Made by a program: the position numbers and the translations under genes. Positions 8,904-17,362 of a stretch of 30,045 nt of DNA are shown in pieces; the first letter of the stretch is position 1, and each line of letters begins with the position of its first letter. The notes under the pieces are model-generated. The model did not search any database and had not been told where the DNA came from. It was given only the letters and a program-made list of their open reading frames with translations. The stretch lies in NCBI GenBank assembly GCA_964369405.1, contig CAYJGB010000020.1, positions 1 through 30,045 of the forward strand. The letters are read 5' to 3'. Source of the stretch: CAYJFG01 sp964369405. Its GTDB lineage: Bacteria > Bacillota > Clostridia > Oscillospirales > Acutalibacteraceae.

Positions 8904-9566
8904 ATGAATTCAGTAATTCTCAATAGTTTATCATATGGGATGTATGCGATTGGTGTAGTAGGGGAGAATGGACCAACTGCTTCAATAGTTAATACAGTTT
9001 TTCAAGTTACAGCACAACCCATGGTAATAGCCGTAAGTGTTAATCATGATAACTACACAAACGAAAGAATTAAAGCAACAGGGGAGTTTTCTGTTTCTGT
9101 ATTATCTGAGAATACTTCTGGGACAGTAATTGGAGCATTAGGATTTAGTTCAGGTAAAAATACCGATAAATTAGCTAATTTAAATTATAAAGTTTTAAGA
9201 GAAGGACAACCTGTTCTTCGTGAAAATATTTGTTGTTGGTTTTTATGTAAAGTTATAAATAGCATAGAAACATTAACTCATACAGTGTTTTTAGCAGAAA
9301 TAAAAGCAGGTAGCGATAAAGCAGTTGAAAAACCTATGACATATGATTACTATCATAAAGTTATAAAAGGTAAAGCGCCTAAAAACGCTCCAACTTATAT
9401 TGCAGAAAAATCTATTGACGAAAACTCAGAAGATAATTTGACTTATGTATGTCCAATATGTGGATATGTATATGAAGATGAGCATGTAAATTTTGATGAT
9501 TTACCAGATGATTGGGTTTGCCCATTATGCAAAGCACCAAAAGCTGTCTTTCAAATTAAAGGATAA
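8904..9566 (+). CDS. Flavin reductase-rubredoxin fusion (high-molecular-weight rubredoxin type)
   Basis: Residues 1 to about 150 form a flavin reductase-like FMN-binding split-barrel domain, marked by the NTVFQVTAQP and ISVN-like VSVNHDNYTNE segments. Residues 181-220 form a C-terminal rubredoxin: CPICGY (Cys183, Cys186) and WVCPLCKAPK (Cys206, Cys209) make the four-Cys iron site. The loop between the two Cys pairs is shorter than in classical rubredoxin. This architecture matches Hrb of acetogens, which passes electrons from NAD(P)H to flavodiiron proteins that remove oxygen or nitric oxide; that role here is inferred. No flavodiiron gene is adjacent. The ATG follows GGAGG, and the gene has its own promoter and terminator. 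Confidence 0.9.
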   Translation: MNSVILNSLSYGMYAIGVVGENGPTASIVNTVFQVTAQPMVIAVSVNHDNYTNERIKATGEFSVSVLSENTSGTVIGALGFSSGKNTDKLANLNYKVLREGQPVLRENICCWFLCKVINSIETLTHTVFLAEIKAGSDKAVEKPMTYDYYHKVIKGKAPKNAPTYIAEKSIDENSEDNLTYVCPICGYVYEDEHVNFDDLPDDWVCPLCKAPKAVFQIKG

Positions 9567-9630
9567 AGCTTTTTAGAATCACAAATCTAATTTTTAAGTT
9601 TGTAAACATTTATAGTTGGTATAATATTTT

Positions 9631-9660
9631 GGACATAGTGTAAATACTATGTCCATTTTT
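9631..9660 (+). terminator. Intrinsic terminator after the rubredoxin fusion
   Basis: A perfect 9-bp stem, GGACATAGT (9631-9639) with ACTATGTCC (9646-9654), a 6-nt loop and then ATTTTT. It lies 64 nt past the stop codon. An extended -10-like TGGTATAAT stands immediately before it (see findings). Confidence 0.8.
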
Positions 9661-9694
9661 AATATCTATTAACGTAAAGAATAGGGTAAATAAT

Positions 9695-9735
9695 TTTTGT
9701 ATCAGTTATACAAAATAAATGTTTTGTATAACTGA
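9695..9735. repeat. Nested three-arm inverted repeat
   Basis: The motif TTTTGTAT (9695-9702) pairs with ATACAAAA (9708-9715). That arm also belongs to a longer perfect 14-bp inverted repeat: TCAGTTATACAAAA (9702-9715) and its exact complement (9722-9735), with a 6-nt loop. The two hairpins are mutually exclusive. No clean U-run follows on either strand, so it is not a standard terminator. GGGGAGG follows on the plus strand, but no credible reading frame starts after it. It lies 84 nt downstream of the stop of the minus-strand DUF6873 gene. Confidence 0.7.
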
Positions 9736-9818
9736 GGGGAGGAATAAAAAATTTCTAATCATTATTTTCTATAAAACTATATATATGACAAACCTTCAAA
9801 TTACTGATAAATACTAAT

Positions 9819-10562
9819 TTATCCATATGATAACGGAATTATACCGCCAACATCTAATAGATTTTTATTTGTAAGCGATATAAAATCAACATTATAATTT
9901 TTGCAGAATGCAAATATATTATTATAGTCTGGATGAGTTTTTATATTACCTGTAAATATCAATGTATTTTTATCTATCAGCCCACAACAACCACCAATAA
10001 ATCCATAATTAAATTTTGGTAAACTAATATATCCTGGAGCAATTTTAAGAACATCTATTTTGTGATTTTTACACGCTTTATAAATGCTACTATCAGCTGT
10101 TATTATAGCGTTGTCATTTATAATAGCTGTAGAACATTTAGTATATCCTTGATTAACATCAACCACTGTTTTGTTAATTTTTTCACAAATTTCTAGTATT
10201 TCACTATAAACAGTTTTACTATTTAGTATTACATAATCTTTTAATATTACACAATTTAGTAAAACGTTATAAGGATATTTACTTTTTATATCAACGTTTG
10301 TTTTGCTATACATTACATTATATTTATTTAATTTATCAAGCAAGTTTGTGCATTCTTTAAGTACTATTATTTTATCTTCTATATGTATCGCTTGCATATC
10401 AGCGTGGTACTGCTCCCCTACTGGTAAGCTTTCACACGCTGATGTTGTTATCGTTTTTATTTTTAAACTGTTTATTTCTTTTATTAAATCTTCATATTCT
10501 CCAGAAATTAGCAACTTTTTTACTCTCTTTGTTGGTAAATTCGGTGTGTCTATTAAATTCAT
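9819..10562 (-). CDS. DUF6873-like GME-fold family protein, function unknown
   Basis: A 247-residue cytoplasmic protein without signal or membrane segments. It resembles the uncharacterised family I know as DUF6873, which is related in fold to guanidine-modifying enzymes such as amidinotransferases; this rests on memory of the pattern. Visible conserved-looking stretches are GYTKCSTAIIND, NYGFIGGCCGLID, GNIKTHPDY and a C-terminal DVGGIIPL. The Cys pair in GGCCG and the His in KTHPD are candidate catalytic residues by analogy. I start it at the ATG at 10562 after AGGAGA. An upstream ATG at 10595 would overlap the permease stop and has no ribosome site. The spacing of 25 nt after the permease suggests one operon with the efflux genes. 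Confidence 0.7.
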   Translation of the reverse strand: MNLIDTPNLPTKRVKKLLISGEYEDLIKEINSLKIKTITTSACESLPVGEQYHADMQAIHIEDKIIVLKECTNLLDKLNKYNVMYSKTNVDIKSKYPYNVLLNCVILKDYVILNSKTVYSEILEICEKINKTVVDVNQGYTKCSTAIINDNAIITADSSIYKACKNHKIDVLKIAPGYISLPKFNYGFIGGCCGLIDKNTLIFTGNIKTHPDYNNIFAFCKNYNVDFISLTNKNLLDVGGIIPLSYG

Positions 10563-10587
10563 TTTACTAGCTCTCCTAATACAAAAC

Positions 10588-11781
10588 TTAGTCATACCTT
10601 AATGCTTTTACTGGTTGTAGCGATGATGCTTTTATTGCTGGATACACACCAAAAACAACTCCAGAAATTATTGAGAATATCATTGTAAATATAATTATAT
10701 TTAAATCAATTTCCACAGTTGTATTTAAGATATATCCTCCTAAATATGATACACTTAGTCCGAATAATATTCCGATTATACAGCCTGTAAATGATAATAT
10801 TACCGCTTCAATAAGAAACTCTAATATTATACTCTTTTTGCTAGCACCAATAGATTTTTTAATACCAATTTCTTTTGTTCTTTCAGTTACGGATACTAGC
10901 ATTACTGTCATTATGCTAAGACTAGCTACAATTAATGATACTGCCCCAACAGCTGTTAATATCAATGTTATAATATCTAATATATTTAATAAAATATCTT
11001 TTTGTTTTGCTAAGTTCATAGCTGTATAACCGTCTTCTGTACCTGCGTTTAAGTTTAATTGTTTAATAATATTTTGACTTATATTATCTATTTCGCTGTC
11101 ATAATTACTATTAACCTTAGTTATTACTTGCTGATACCCATCAATACCTGTTTCTTCTTGAATAGATGTATAAGGCGCATACATAAAATTAGATATAACT
11201 GAACCCATAGCACTTTGTATCAGCTGTCCACCTGTTTCCAAAACTCCTATAACTAGATATTTTTCGTACGATGTTGCAGTCTTAACATCTATATATTTTC
11301 CAGTTATATTCTCTCTGTTATAAAGTTTACTTGCAAAGTTTACATCAACTAAACATACTTTAGATTTATTAATTATATCTTCTTTAGTTATAAATCTACC
11401 ATACTTAACATTAAGTGATATTGCTTTATTAGCATCGTAATCAATTCCCCATATAATACTTTCGTTATCCGTTGCACTAATCGTATCTATTGTACCTGTT
11501 TGAACTAATATAGGTGTAGCTGTTTCAATTTTATCATTATTTTCTATAATATCTACTTCTTCTTTAGTAATGTTCATAGATGACTCACCAGTGGAGCTGA
11601 TAATAAATCCACCTAATCCTAAATTATTAAGTTCAGTATTCACCGCATTTGTACCACTAGAGCTTATGCAACTGATAATAATAACTGCTGAAACACCTAT
11701 CGAAATCCCTAGTATTGTTAAAATCATTTTTGTGAATTTTCTATATATGCTTTTAAATGCAATTGTAATCATTTCAAACAT
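10588..11781 (-). CDS. MacB/FtsX-type ABC transporter permease
   Basis: A 397-residue membrane subunit. One N-terminal membrane helix (around 20-40, ILTILGISIGVSAVIIIS) is followed by a large extracellular MacB-like core domain (about 45-265). Three C-terminal FtsX helices follow, with the typical cytoplasmic-facing ERTKEIGIKKSIGASKKSI segment and the ending PAIKASSLQPVKALRYD. The ATG at 11781 follows AGGTGG, whose bases overlap the end of the adaptor gene; only one base separates the two, so they are translationally coupled. A longer open frame from 11829 would overlap the adaptor and is rejected. In most such systems an ATPase gene is adjacent; none is found here. Confidence 0.92.
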   Translation of the reverse strand: MFEMITIAFKSIYRKFTKMILTILGISIGVSAVIIISCISSSGTNAVNTELNNLGLGGFIISSTGESSMNITKEEVDIIENNDKIETATPILVQTGTIDTISATDNESIIWGIDYDANKAISLNVKYGRFITKEDIINKSKVCLVDVNFASKLYNRENITGKYIDVKTATSYEKYLVIGVLETGGQLIQSAMGSVISNFMYAPYTSIQEETGIDGYQQVITKVNSNYDSEIDNISQNIIKQLNLNAGTEDGYTAMNLAKQKDILLNILDIITLILTAVGAVSLIVASLSIMTVMLVSVTERTKEIGIKKSIGASKKSIILEFLIEAVILSFTGCIIGILFGLSVSYLGGYILNTTVEIDLNIIIFTMIFSIISGVVFGVYPAIKASSLQPVKALRYD

Positions 11782-11782
11782 A

Positions 11783-12862
11783 TTAATCCACCTGACTTTC
11801 AGTGGTAATTTTAACAAATTCTCCGTCACTTAAATTAACAGAAGTATTGATTATATAATTGTCACTATAAAAACTTTTATTTACTTCTACACCTTGTGGA
11901 TATTCTTTGCTAGTATCAATAACTTTACTAGTGGCAATTCCGTTTTCATAAACATATACGAACTCTTCGCCATTTTCATTTACATTAATAATATCGTATG
12001 GAATTAAATACACATTATCTTTACTGCTAGTAATTATGCTACATTTAGCTGAATAACCGTTTTTTAAGTTTTCGTTGTTGCTATCAATAGAAACAGTTAC
12101 CTCTACTGTGGTATTTTTGCCTGTAGTCGTAGTTTTTTGCTCAGCTTCGTTATTAATCTTACTAATTACACCTGTAAATACATCATCTTCAAATACTACG
12201 CTTGTTATTTCCACTGGTTGACCAATCTCAATTTTAGATATTTTATCTTCTCCAATTTGCAACTTAACATTAAATTCATCACTAGAAATTGTTGTATAAA
12301 TCTCTTTTGATAAATCTATATATTCGCCATTACTATAATTTAAATCAGAAACAGTTCCACTAGCATCAGCATAAATTTTTACAACTTCATCAATTTTATC
12401 TTGATTGGTAACTGGTGAAACATTTTGGTTATAATCATCACTTGCTAAAAACTTATCATAATCATCTAAAATATCATAATTACCATTTAATATTTGCTGA
12501 TAAATTTCTTGTGTAGAGTAATTTTCAAATTCGCTCAATGTTTCATTTGCTAATAAACTTTCATCAAAATTATTAACACTTACATCGCTTGTAACTAAAA
12601 CTTCACAAATTAAATCACCTTTATTAACTTCATCTCCGTTAGATACAACTATGTTTTGTACTTTTCCAAAATATGATGAGTACAACTTTTTGTTTGTTTT
12701 ATATTCAATATTGCCAGAAGATACAACTATATCTTCAACCTTAGTGGGTTTAATTTCTTGTATAGACACATAATTCACATCATTTTTTATTAATTGTCCA
12801 GAAATGGTAAATATTGAAACAAAAGCAATTGTTGAAATTGCAAGTATAATATATTTTTTCAT
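11783..12862 (-). CDS. HlyD/MacA-type efflux adaptor (membrane fusion protein)
   Basis: A 359-residue protein with an N-terminal membrane anchor (about 4-23) and an extracellular body. A split lipoyl-like domain is visible: the first half around VVSNGDEVNKGDLICEV, the second around IYADASGTVSDLNYSNGEYIDLS. A beta-barrel region follows (QIGEDKISKIEIGQPVEIT and the segments after it). The helical hairpin between the lipoyl halves is short. Such adaptors work with MacB-type permeases in the YknXYZ-like systems of Firmicutes, exporting peptides or small amphiphiles; the substrate here is unknown. The ATG at 12862 lies 8 nt after AAGGAG, and a TTG one codon upstream is less well spaced. Confidence 0.88.
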   Translation of the reverse strand: MKKYIILAISTIAFVSIFTISGQLIKNDVNYVSIQEIKPTKVEDIVVSSGNIEYKTNKKLYSSYFGKVQNIVVSNGDEVNKGDLICEVLVTSDVSVNNFDESLLANETLSEFENYSTQEIYQQILNGNYDILDDYDKFLASDDYNQNVSPVTNQDKIDEVVKIYADASGTVSDLNYSNGEYIDLSKEIYTTISSDEFNVKLQIGEDKISKIEIGQPVEITSVVFEDDVFTGVISKINNEAEQKTTTTGKNTTVEVTVSIDSNNENLKNGYSAKCSIITSSKDNVYLIPYDIINVNENGEEFVYVYENGIATSKVIDTSKEYPQGVEVNKSFYSDNYIINTSVNLSDGEFVKITTESQVD

Positions 12863-12957
12863 CAAATCAACTCCTTATCTACATCTATTATTAGATAAAA
12901 AAGTTAAATTTATTAAATATATTTTATAAGTAATTTATGTATATTTTGAGTGATTTA

Positions 12958-12979
12958 TATAATTATAGAATAGAGGTGA
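12958..12979 (+). promoter_or_regulatory. Probable -10 and ribosome site of the small Cys-rich gene
   Basis: TATAAT at 12958-12963 is followed by the ribosome site GAGGTGA (12973-12979), 5 nt before a TTG start. The -35 region is poor (TTATGT at 17 nt), so the promoter call is tentative. The ribosome site is what fixes the start of the downstream gene. Confidence 0.4.
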
Positions 12980-12984
12980 TTGAT

Positions 12985-13158
12985 TTGACATTGATTGAAT
13001 GCAATTTTGATTGTGAGTATCAAAAAGATGGATATTGCAACTTAGAATCAAGTTTATCCTATGTAAATAATGTAAACACAGAGATTAACTGTATACATTA
13101 TGTAAAAAAAGAAATTTCTACCAGTAATATAAATACCTTTTTCAATATTAAGTTATAG
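12985..13158 (+). CDS. Small Cys-rich protein of unknown function
   Basis: A 57-residue protein starting at a TTG with a strong GAGGTGA site; the in-frame ATG at 12937 lies upstream of the probable promoter. The N-terminus reads (M)TLIECNFDCEYQKDGYCNLE, giving a C-x3-C-x7-C pattern, with a fourth Cys in INCIHY, so a metal site or disulfide cluster is possible. Small proteins of this pattern are common in Clostridia and often carry the misleading label hydroxymyristoyl-ACP dehydratase; I see no such domain. It ends inside the 3' end of radA on the opposite strand, with an 11-nt tail-to-tail overlap. Confidence 0.65.
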   Translation: MTLIECNFDCEYQKDGYCNLESSLSYVNNVNTEINCIHYVKKEISTSNINTFFNIKL

Positions 13159-14515
13159 CTTTAAATGCTTCCCTTATATTTGTAACACCTATTAAGGTTA
13201 TTTTGCTTTTAACACTGTCTGATATTCCTTTTATATTTTGTTGTGGCAAAATGCATCTTTTGAAACCTAATCTATAGGCTTCAACAATTCTAGCTTGTGC
13301 GTGAGAAACGGAGCGTATCTCCCCTGCTAGTCCAATTTCTCCAAAAACTAATATGTCATCAGGTATTGGTATGTCTTTTAAGCTACTTACAAGCGACATA
13401 GCTACTGCTAAATCTACAGCAGGTTCATCTAGTCTAAGTCCACCCACTATATTTATATAAGCATCAACATTAGAAAAATAATATCCGGCTCTTTTTTCAA
13501 GAACTGCTAAAATTAACGACATTCTATTGTAATCAAATCCAGTAGACATTCTTCTTGGATTTCCAAAACCAGTAGTTGTTGCAAGTCCTTGAACTTCAGC
13601 TAAAAGTGGCCTAGTACCTTCCATTGTACAAGCTACGCATGTGCCAGAAACATTTTTAGGTCTACCTGACAATAACATAAGTGACGGATTTGCAACTTCG
13701 GATAGTCCTTTATCGCTCATTTGAAATACACCAATTTCATTTGTTGAACCATATCTGTTTTTTACAGCTCTAAGTATTTTATATGACATTTGTTTATCGC
13801 CTTCAAAATATAAAACAGCATCAACTATATGTTCTAATACTTTAGGTCCTGCAATTGCACCATCTTTATTCACATGGCCAATTACAATTACAGATATATC
13901 TAAATGCTTAGCTGTCCTCATGATTAAATTAGTACTTTCTCTAACTTGTGTTACACTGCCAGGTGATGATGATATTTCCGAAATGGTCATTGTTTGAATA
14001 GAATCGATTATAACTAAATCTGGTTTCTCATTTTTAATTAATTCGCATATTATCTCGACATCTGTTTGTGTATATACTAAAATATTATCACTACATACAT
14101 TTAGTCTATCTGCTCTAAGTTTTAATTGTTTCTTTGATTCTTCACCAGAAACGTAAAATACAGTATTATCTTTTGCAACGTTATTACAAACTTGCATTAA
14201 CATTGTAGATTTTCCAATTCCTGGGTCACCACCTAATAAAATTAGTGAACCTTTTACTATTCCTCCACCTAAAACCCTATCTAATTCCTTAGAGCCTGTT
14301 TTATAGCGTTCTTCATCTGTAGTATTAATTTCTTTTAAAAACAAAGGCTTTTCATAAGAAATTTTACCTATAGAATTTTTATTTTTACTAATTGTTTTTA
14401 CTTCTTCATTCATAGTATTCCATTGTCCACATTCAGGGCATTTTCCACACCATTTAGGTGTTTCGTAAGCACAGTTTGAGCATACATATAAATTTTTAAC
14501 TTTAGAAGGTGACAT
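13148..14515 (-). CDS. radA: DNA repair ATPase/helicase RadA
   Basis: RecA-like protein that drives branch migration and processing of recombination intermediates. With the ATG at 14515 it is 455 residues, the family length; the longer open frame from 14593 overlaps the cwlD gene and adds a spurious hydrophobic stretch. The zinc finger has CSNC (12-15) and CPEC (26-29), and Walker A is GGDPGIGKST (95-104). The RadA signature reads KNRYG where KNRFG is typical. The C-terminal Lon-protease-like domain is present (LDEPAVDLAVAMS, FGEIGLAGEIR). GGAG, inside the last codons of cwlD, is its ribosome site, and only 4 nt separate the genes, so translation is coupled. Confidence 0.96.
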   Translation of the reverse strand: MSPSKVKNLYVCSNCAYETPKWCGKCPECGQWNTMNEEVKTISKNKNSIGKISYEKPLFLKEINTTDEERYKTGSKELDRVLGGGIVKGSLILLGGDPGIGKSTMLMQVCNNVAKDNTVFYVSGEESKKQLKLRADRLNVCSDNILVYTQTDVEIICELIKNEKPDLVIIDSIQTMTISEISSSPGSVTQVRESTNLIMRTAKHLDISVIVIGHVNKDGAIAGPKVLEHIVDAVLYFEGDKQMSYKILRAVKNRYGSTNEIGVFQMSDKGLSEVANPSLMLLSGRPKNVSGTCVACTMEGTRPLLAEVQGLATTTGFGNPRRMSTGFDYNRMSLILAVLEKRAGYYFSNVDAYINIVGGLRLDEPAVDLAVAMSLVSSLKDIPIPDDILVFGEIGLAGEIRSVSHAQARIVEAYRLGFKRCILPQQNIKGISDSVKSKITLIGVTNIREAFKAIT

Positions 14516-14519
14516 ATTT

Positions 14520-15242
14520 TTAACACTCCGTTTTATAATAATAATCAAGAATTCCACACATAATAGCAAAAGAAATTTCTTTTTGATATTCACTTGATTT
14601 CAATAATTTTAATTCATTTTCATTAGATAAAAAACCACATTCAACTATAACAGCTGGATTTTTAGTTTTACTAAGAAGAAAAACATCGTTAGTAGCCTCT
14701 TTATTTTCTCTAGTATTAGTTGGTTGCATCATACCAACTACAGAGTTTTTTATACTATTAGCTAGTAATGCACTATTTTTATTTTGAGTTCCATAAAAAA
14801 TTTGAGTACCACTATATTTACTTTCTTCAAATTTATTTTGATGTATACTTACTATTATATTATTTTCACTACTATCATAAATACTTAACCTGTTATAAGT
14901 ATCAGATATTTTTCGTTCTCTTATTGAGTTTCCACTCTCAAATAGAGAAATATCAGTATCACGAGTTAAAATCACATCAAAACCAGATGATTTTAGCATA
15001 TCGCTTAATATTAAAGAAATTTCTAAGTTTAAATCTTTTTCTAATGTATTATCAGTTGTAACAGCACCACCGTCTTCACCACCATGGCCTGCATCTATAA
15101 CAATTGTAGGCTTATCAATTACAGTAATACTTTTACTTTCAACATAAATCACATTAGATGAATTTACTACTAAAACAATAGAAAATATTATAATAACAAG
15201 GATTAAAAATCGTGTTATTAAAGTGTTTTTATTTAATATCAT
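14520..15242 (-). CDS. cwlD: N-acetylmuramoyl-L-alanine amidase, CwlD-like
   Basis: A zinc amidase (Amidase_3) that in spore formers removes peptide side chains so that muramic-delta-lactam can form in the spore cortex. The 240-residue length equals CwlD of Bacillus (about 237). An N-terminal signal/anchor helix covers about 9-27. Zinc ligands and catalytic residues are visible: His53 in DAGHGG, Glu68 in LEKD, His134 in SIHQN and Glu201 in VECGFLSN. No cell-wall-binding repeats are present, which favours CwlD over vegetative amidases. The ATG at 15242 follows AAAGGTG. The pairing with radA directly downstream is close. I found no convincing SigG promoter upstream. Sporulation by the host is inferred from this gene. 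Confidence 0.85.
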   Translation of the reverse strand: MILNKNTLITRFLILVIIIFSIVLVVNSSNVIYVESKSITVIDKPTIVIDAGHGGEDGGAVTTDNTLEKDLNLEISLILSDMLKSSGFDVILTRDTDISLFESGNSIRERKISDTYNRLSIYDSSENNIIVSIHQNKFEESKYSGTQIFYGTQNKNSALLANSIKNSVVGMMQPTNTRENKEATNDVFLLSKTKNPAVIVECGFLSNENELKLLKSSEYQKEISFAIMCGILDYYYKTEC

Positions 15243-15328
15243 ATCAACACACCTTTAATTTATTAATAAAGTGTATGCTAACAGTATATTGATTTATGTA
15301 TAAAAACTAATATTATATATGATACAGC

Positions 15329-15364
15329 AATAGGACAAGGGTAGTTTTTTACCCCTGCCCTATT
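15329..15364 (-). terminator. Strong hairpin after the sortase-LCP operon
   Basis: A 15-bp stem (15329-15343 with 15350-15364), 6-nt loop. In minus-strand RNA both non-Watson-Crick positions become G-U pairs, whereas in plus-strand RNA they would be A-C mismatches, so it is built for the minus strand. It starts 12 nt past the LCP stop. The tail GCTGTATC lacks a U-run, so termination would be atypical; transcript 3'-end protection is an alternative. Confidence 0.55.
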
Positions 15365-15375
15365 AAAATTATAAT

Positions 15376-16569
15376 TTAGGAAATTTTATAGTAGAAAATA
15401 TCTAGCATTTGCTCAAATAATTTTTCCTCGTCTGGATAAAATTCAGCATATTTTTCGCCTTGATTAACTTCTCCTTCAATAGTTTCTACCTTTATACCAG
15501 TATTACCTTTTTGAATAAAATTAGTAGCTAAATAAGACACCCTACTTACATTTAAATTAGTATACATATAATCATCTAAAGTATTGTATAGTGTTAACGG
15601 AAAAGTTAGGTCACTCATAGTCATTTGAACAGCTGCCTGTGCAAATGACTCAACATACTTAATTTGTCTACTCATTCTGTCAACATTAGAATCAAGTTCT
15701 CTAATATCTCTACCTGCAACATATGACTCAGCTTCGCTACCTGTAAGAGTAACTGTTTCGCCTGCATATACAGTACGTGTGCTAAACACAACATCTTCAT
15801 CAACAGTTACAGTCACACCACCCACAGCATCGTTAACTATAGCAATAGCTTCAAGTTCAAATGAAAAATATGAATTAATTGGAACGCCATACATCAATCT
15901 GCCAACTGCAGTTACCATATTTTCACAACTCGTTTTACCACCATCACCATATGCATAAGCTAGGGCGATTTGTTCATTTTCAACACCAACATATTCTCCA
16001 GAATTTGAGTATATATTAATATCTTCCATAGTATCTCTTGATATAGCTAGTACATTGTTTGCACCAGTATTTGTGTCTAATGAAACTAGGAAAATAGAGT
16101 CAGCTTGACCACCACCTTCTAATTCTCCTTCAGACTCAAGTATGTCATCATCAATACCCATAAACAAAATATTTGTTAAATCTTCATTATATTTATAAGT
16201 TGAACCCTTATAGTCTATTGTTCTACCTTGGTCTTCTATTACTGCATCATCTTGCACCTCAGATGGTGGTTGTATATCAATGTTAGATGAATCTAGCAAT
16301 TGATTTTTACCAATTTGATTTAAAACTAATACAGTTCCAACAGACAATATTGCTAAAGATAGAATAGAAATCAATATTATCAAAAGAATTTTTTGTATTT
16401 TTTTCTTTCTCTTGTACTTTGTTCTTCTTCTTTTTTTCTTTGGCATAATATAGACATAATCATCTATATCAAGATTTTTATTAATTTTATTTTCTTCATT
16501 ACTAGAATTTATATCTGATTTTTCCCCGTCTATAGGAATATTTTCAAAATTATCATCTTGCTTGTTCAT
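15376..16569 (-). CDS. LytR-CpsA-Psr (LCP) family glycopolymer transferase
   Basis: A 397-residue single-pass membrane protein. An acidic/polar N-terminal tail of about 45 residues leads into a very basic stretch (PKKKRRRTKYKRKKK), then a membrane helix (about 60-84), and an extracellular LCP domain from about 125 to 385. LCP signatures are NILFMGIDD, GQADSIFLVSLDT with the acidic ligand, LAISRDTM, and the arginine-rich GRDIRELDSNVDRMSRQ. LCP enzymes move undecaprenyl-linked glycans onto peptidoglycan or, in Actinomyces, onto a sortase-linked surface protein. The reading frame starts inside the sortase gene, overlapping it by 17 nt; the ribosome site AAGGAG is 12 nt from the ATG, so translation is probably coupled to sortase. 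Confidence 0.93.
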   Translation of the reverse strand: MNKQDDNFENIPIDGEKSDINSSNEENKINKNLDIDDYVYIMPKKKRRRTKYKRKKKIQKILLIILISILSLAILSVGTVLVLNQIGKNQLLDSSNIDIQPPSEVQDDAVIEDQGRTIDYKGSTYKYNEDLTNILFMGIDDDILESEGELEGGGQADSIFLVSLDTNTGANNVLAISRDTMEDINIYSNSGEYVGVENEQIALAYAYGDGGKTSCENMVTAVGRLMYGVPINSYFSFELEAIAIVNDAVGGVTVTVDEDVVFSTRTVYAGETVTLTGSEAESYVAGRDIRELDSNVDRMSRQIKYVESFAQAAVQMTMSDLTFPLTLYNTLDDYMYTNLNVSRVSYLATNFIQKGNTGIKVETIEGEVNQGEKYAEFYPDEEKLFEQMLDIFYYKIS

Positions 16570-17338
16570 CTTTAATCAATACTCCTTGTACTAAATATCG
16601 TAAATTTTTATCATAACCTACACATGTGCTTAGTGTAACTATCTTATCATCTGTAGTCACTTCAACATCACGTGTATTAGCATCTACACTTCTAGGGTTT
16701 GTTGCTTCATCAATATACCCTTGAAAAACTTCTTTATCTGAAAAATCAAAGGAATTTAAAATATGTCTGTTATCATAGACATAAGCAGAAAAAACTTGAT
16801 AAGTCAATTTTCTTGCAGGTGTATATATATAGAAATATTCATTTTCATTAAAAAATTCGTTATCAGAAAACTTATGCAAATTTTGAAACATTGACCCATT
16901 TAACATATCGTGTCCATATATAACAGTGTTTGGGTCTAAAAAATCTCTATTATTTATTTTTTCTGTATATATTGAACCTGCAAATTCATATTCTTTATAT
17001 ATGTTATGTTCTAAATAAAACAAATCATCCTCGTAAAAACTTTGCATAATAGGATAATCTATATTAGTGTTAGGTACTTTAATCCATGCATATGCATCTG
17101 TATTTATTTTTTGAAGTTCCGTAAAATCAACTGGGTTTTCAACAGTAGGAAGTTCAGTTGGTTCATTTACGTCTTCACTAGACTTTGTAACACTTTGGGT
17201 TGTTGGAGAAGTGTTATCATTAATAAATTCATTATAATCTGTATTAGTAAAATTCCTTATTAAAAAGAAAACTAGTACTGATAAAATGATAACGAGTAGT
17301 ATTATAATAATAGTTATAAATATTTTTTTATTTTTCAT
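16553..17338 (-). CDS. Class B sortase
   Basis: A membrane-anchored transpeptidase that cuts a C-terminal sorting signal and links the protein to peptidoglycan. Start at the ATG 17338 (261 residues), 8 nt after AGTAGG; the upstream TTG at 17344 is too close to that site. Membrane helix at 6-27, then a Ser/Thr/Pro-rich linker. The catalytic triad is visible: His143 in VIYGHDM, Cys239 in TLSTC and Arg247 in NLRYLVQG. The class B-type insertion between strands is present. Upstream, across a terminator, is a protein with an SPQTG signal, matching the (S/P)PxTG motif used by Clostridioides difficile SrtB. Downstream it overlaps the LCP gene. Confidence 0.94.
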   Translation of the reverse strand: MKNKKIFITIIIILLVIILSVLVFFLIRNFTNTDYNEFINDNTSPTTQSVTKSSEDVNEPTELPTVENPVDFTELQKINTDAYAWIKVPNTNIDYPIMQSFYEDDLFYLEHNIYKEYEFAGSIYTEKINNRDFLDPNTVIYGHDMLNGSMFQNLHKFSDNEFFNENEYFYIYTPARKLTYQVFSAYVYDNRHILNSFDFSDKEVFQGYIDEATNPRSVDANTRDVEVTTDDKIVTLSTCVGYDKNLRYLVQGVLIKDEQAR

Positions 17339-17362
17339 TTTCAAAACCTACTTTTTATTTAT

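Noticed and set aside
14516..14593. N-terminal extension of radA with a hydrophobic stretch
   Set aside because: It overlaps cwlD coding sequence; the ATG at 14515 has a ribosome site and gives the normal RadA length and zinc finger position.
15255..15320. Possible SigG-type promoter for cwlD (TACATA, 17 nt, CATACAC on the minus strand)
   Set aside because: The -10 differs from the SigG consensus in the last positions; AT-rich chance matches are likely.
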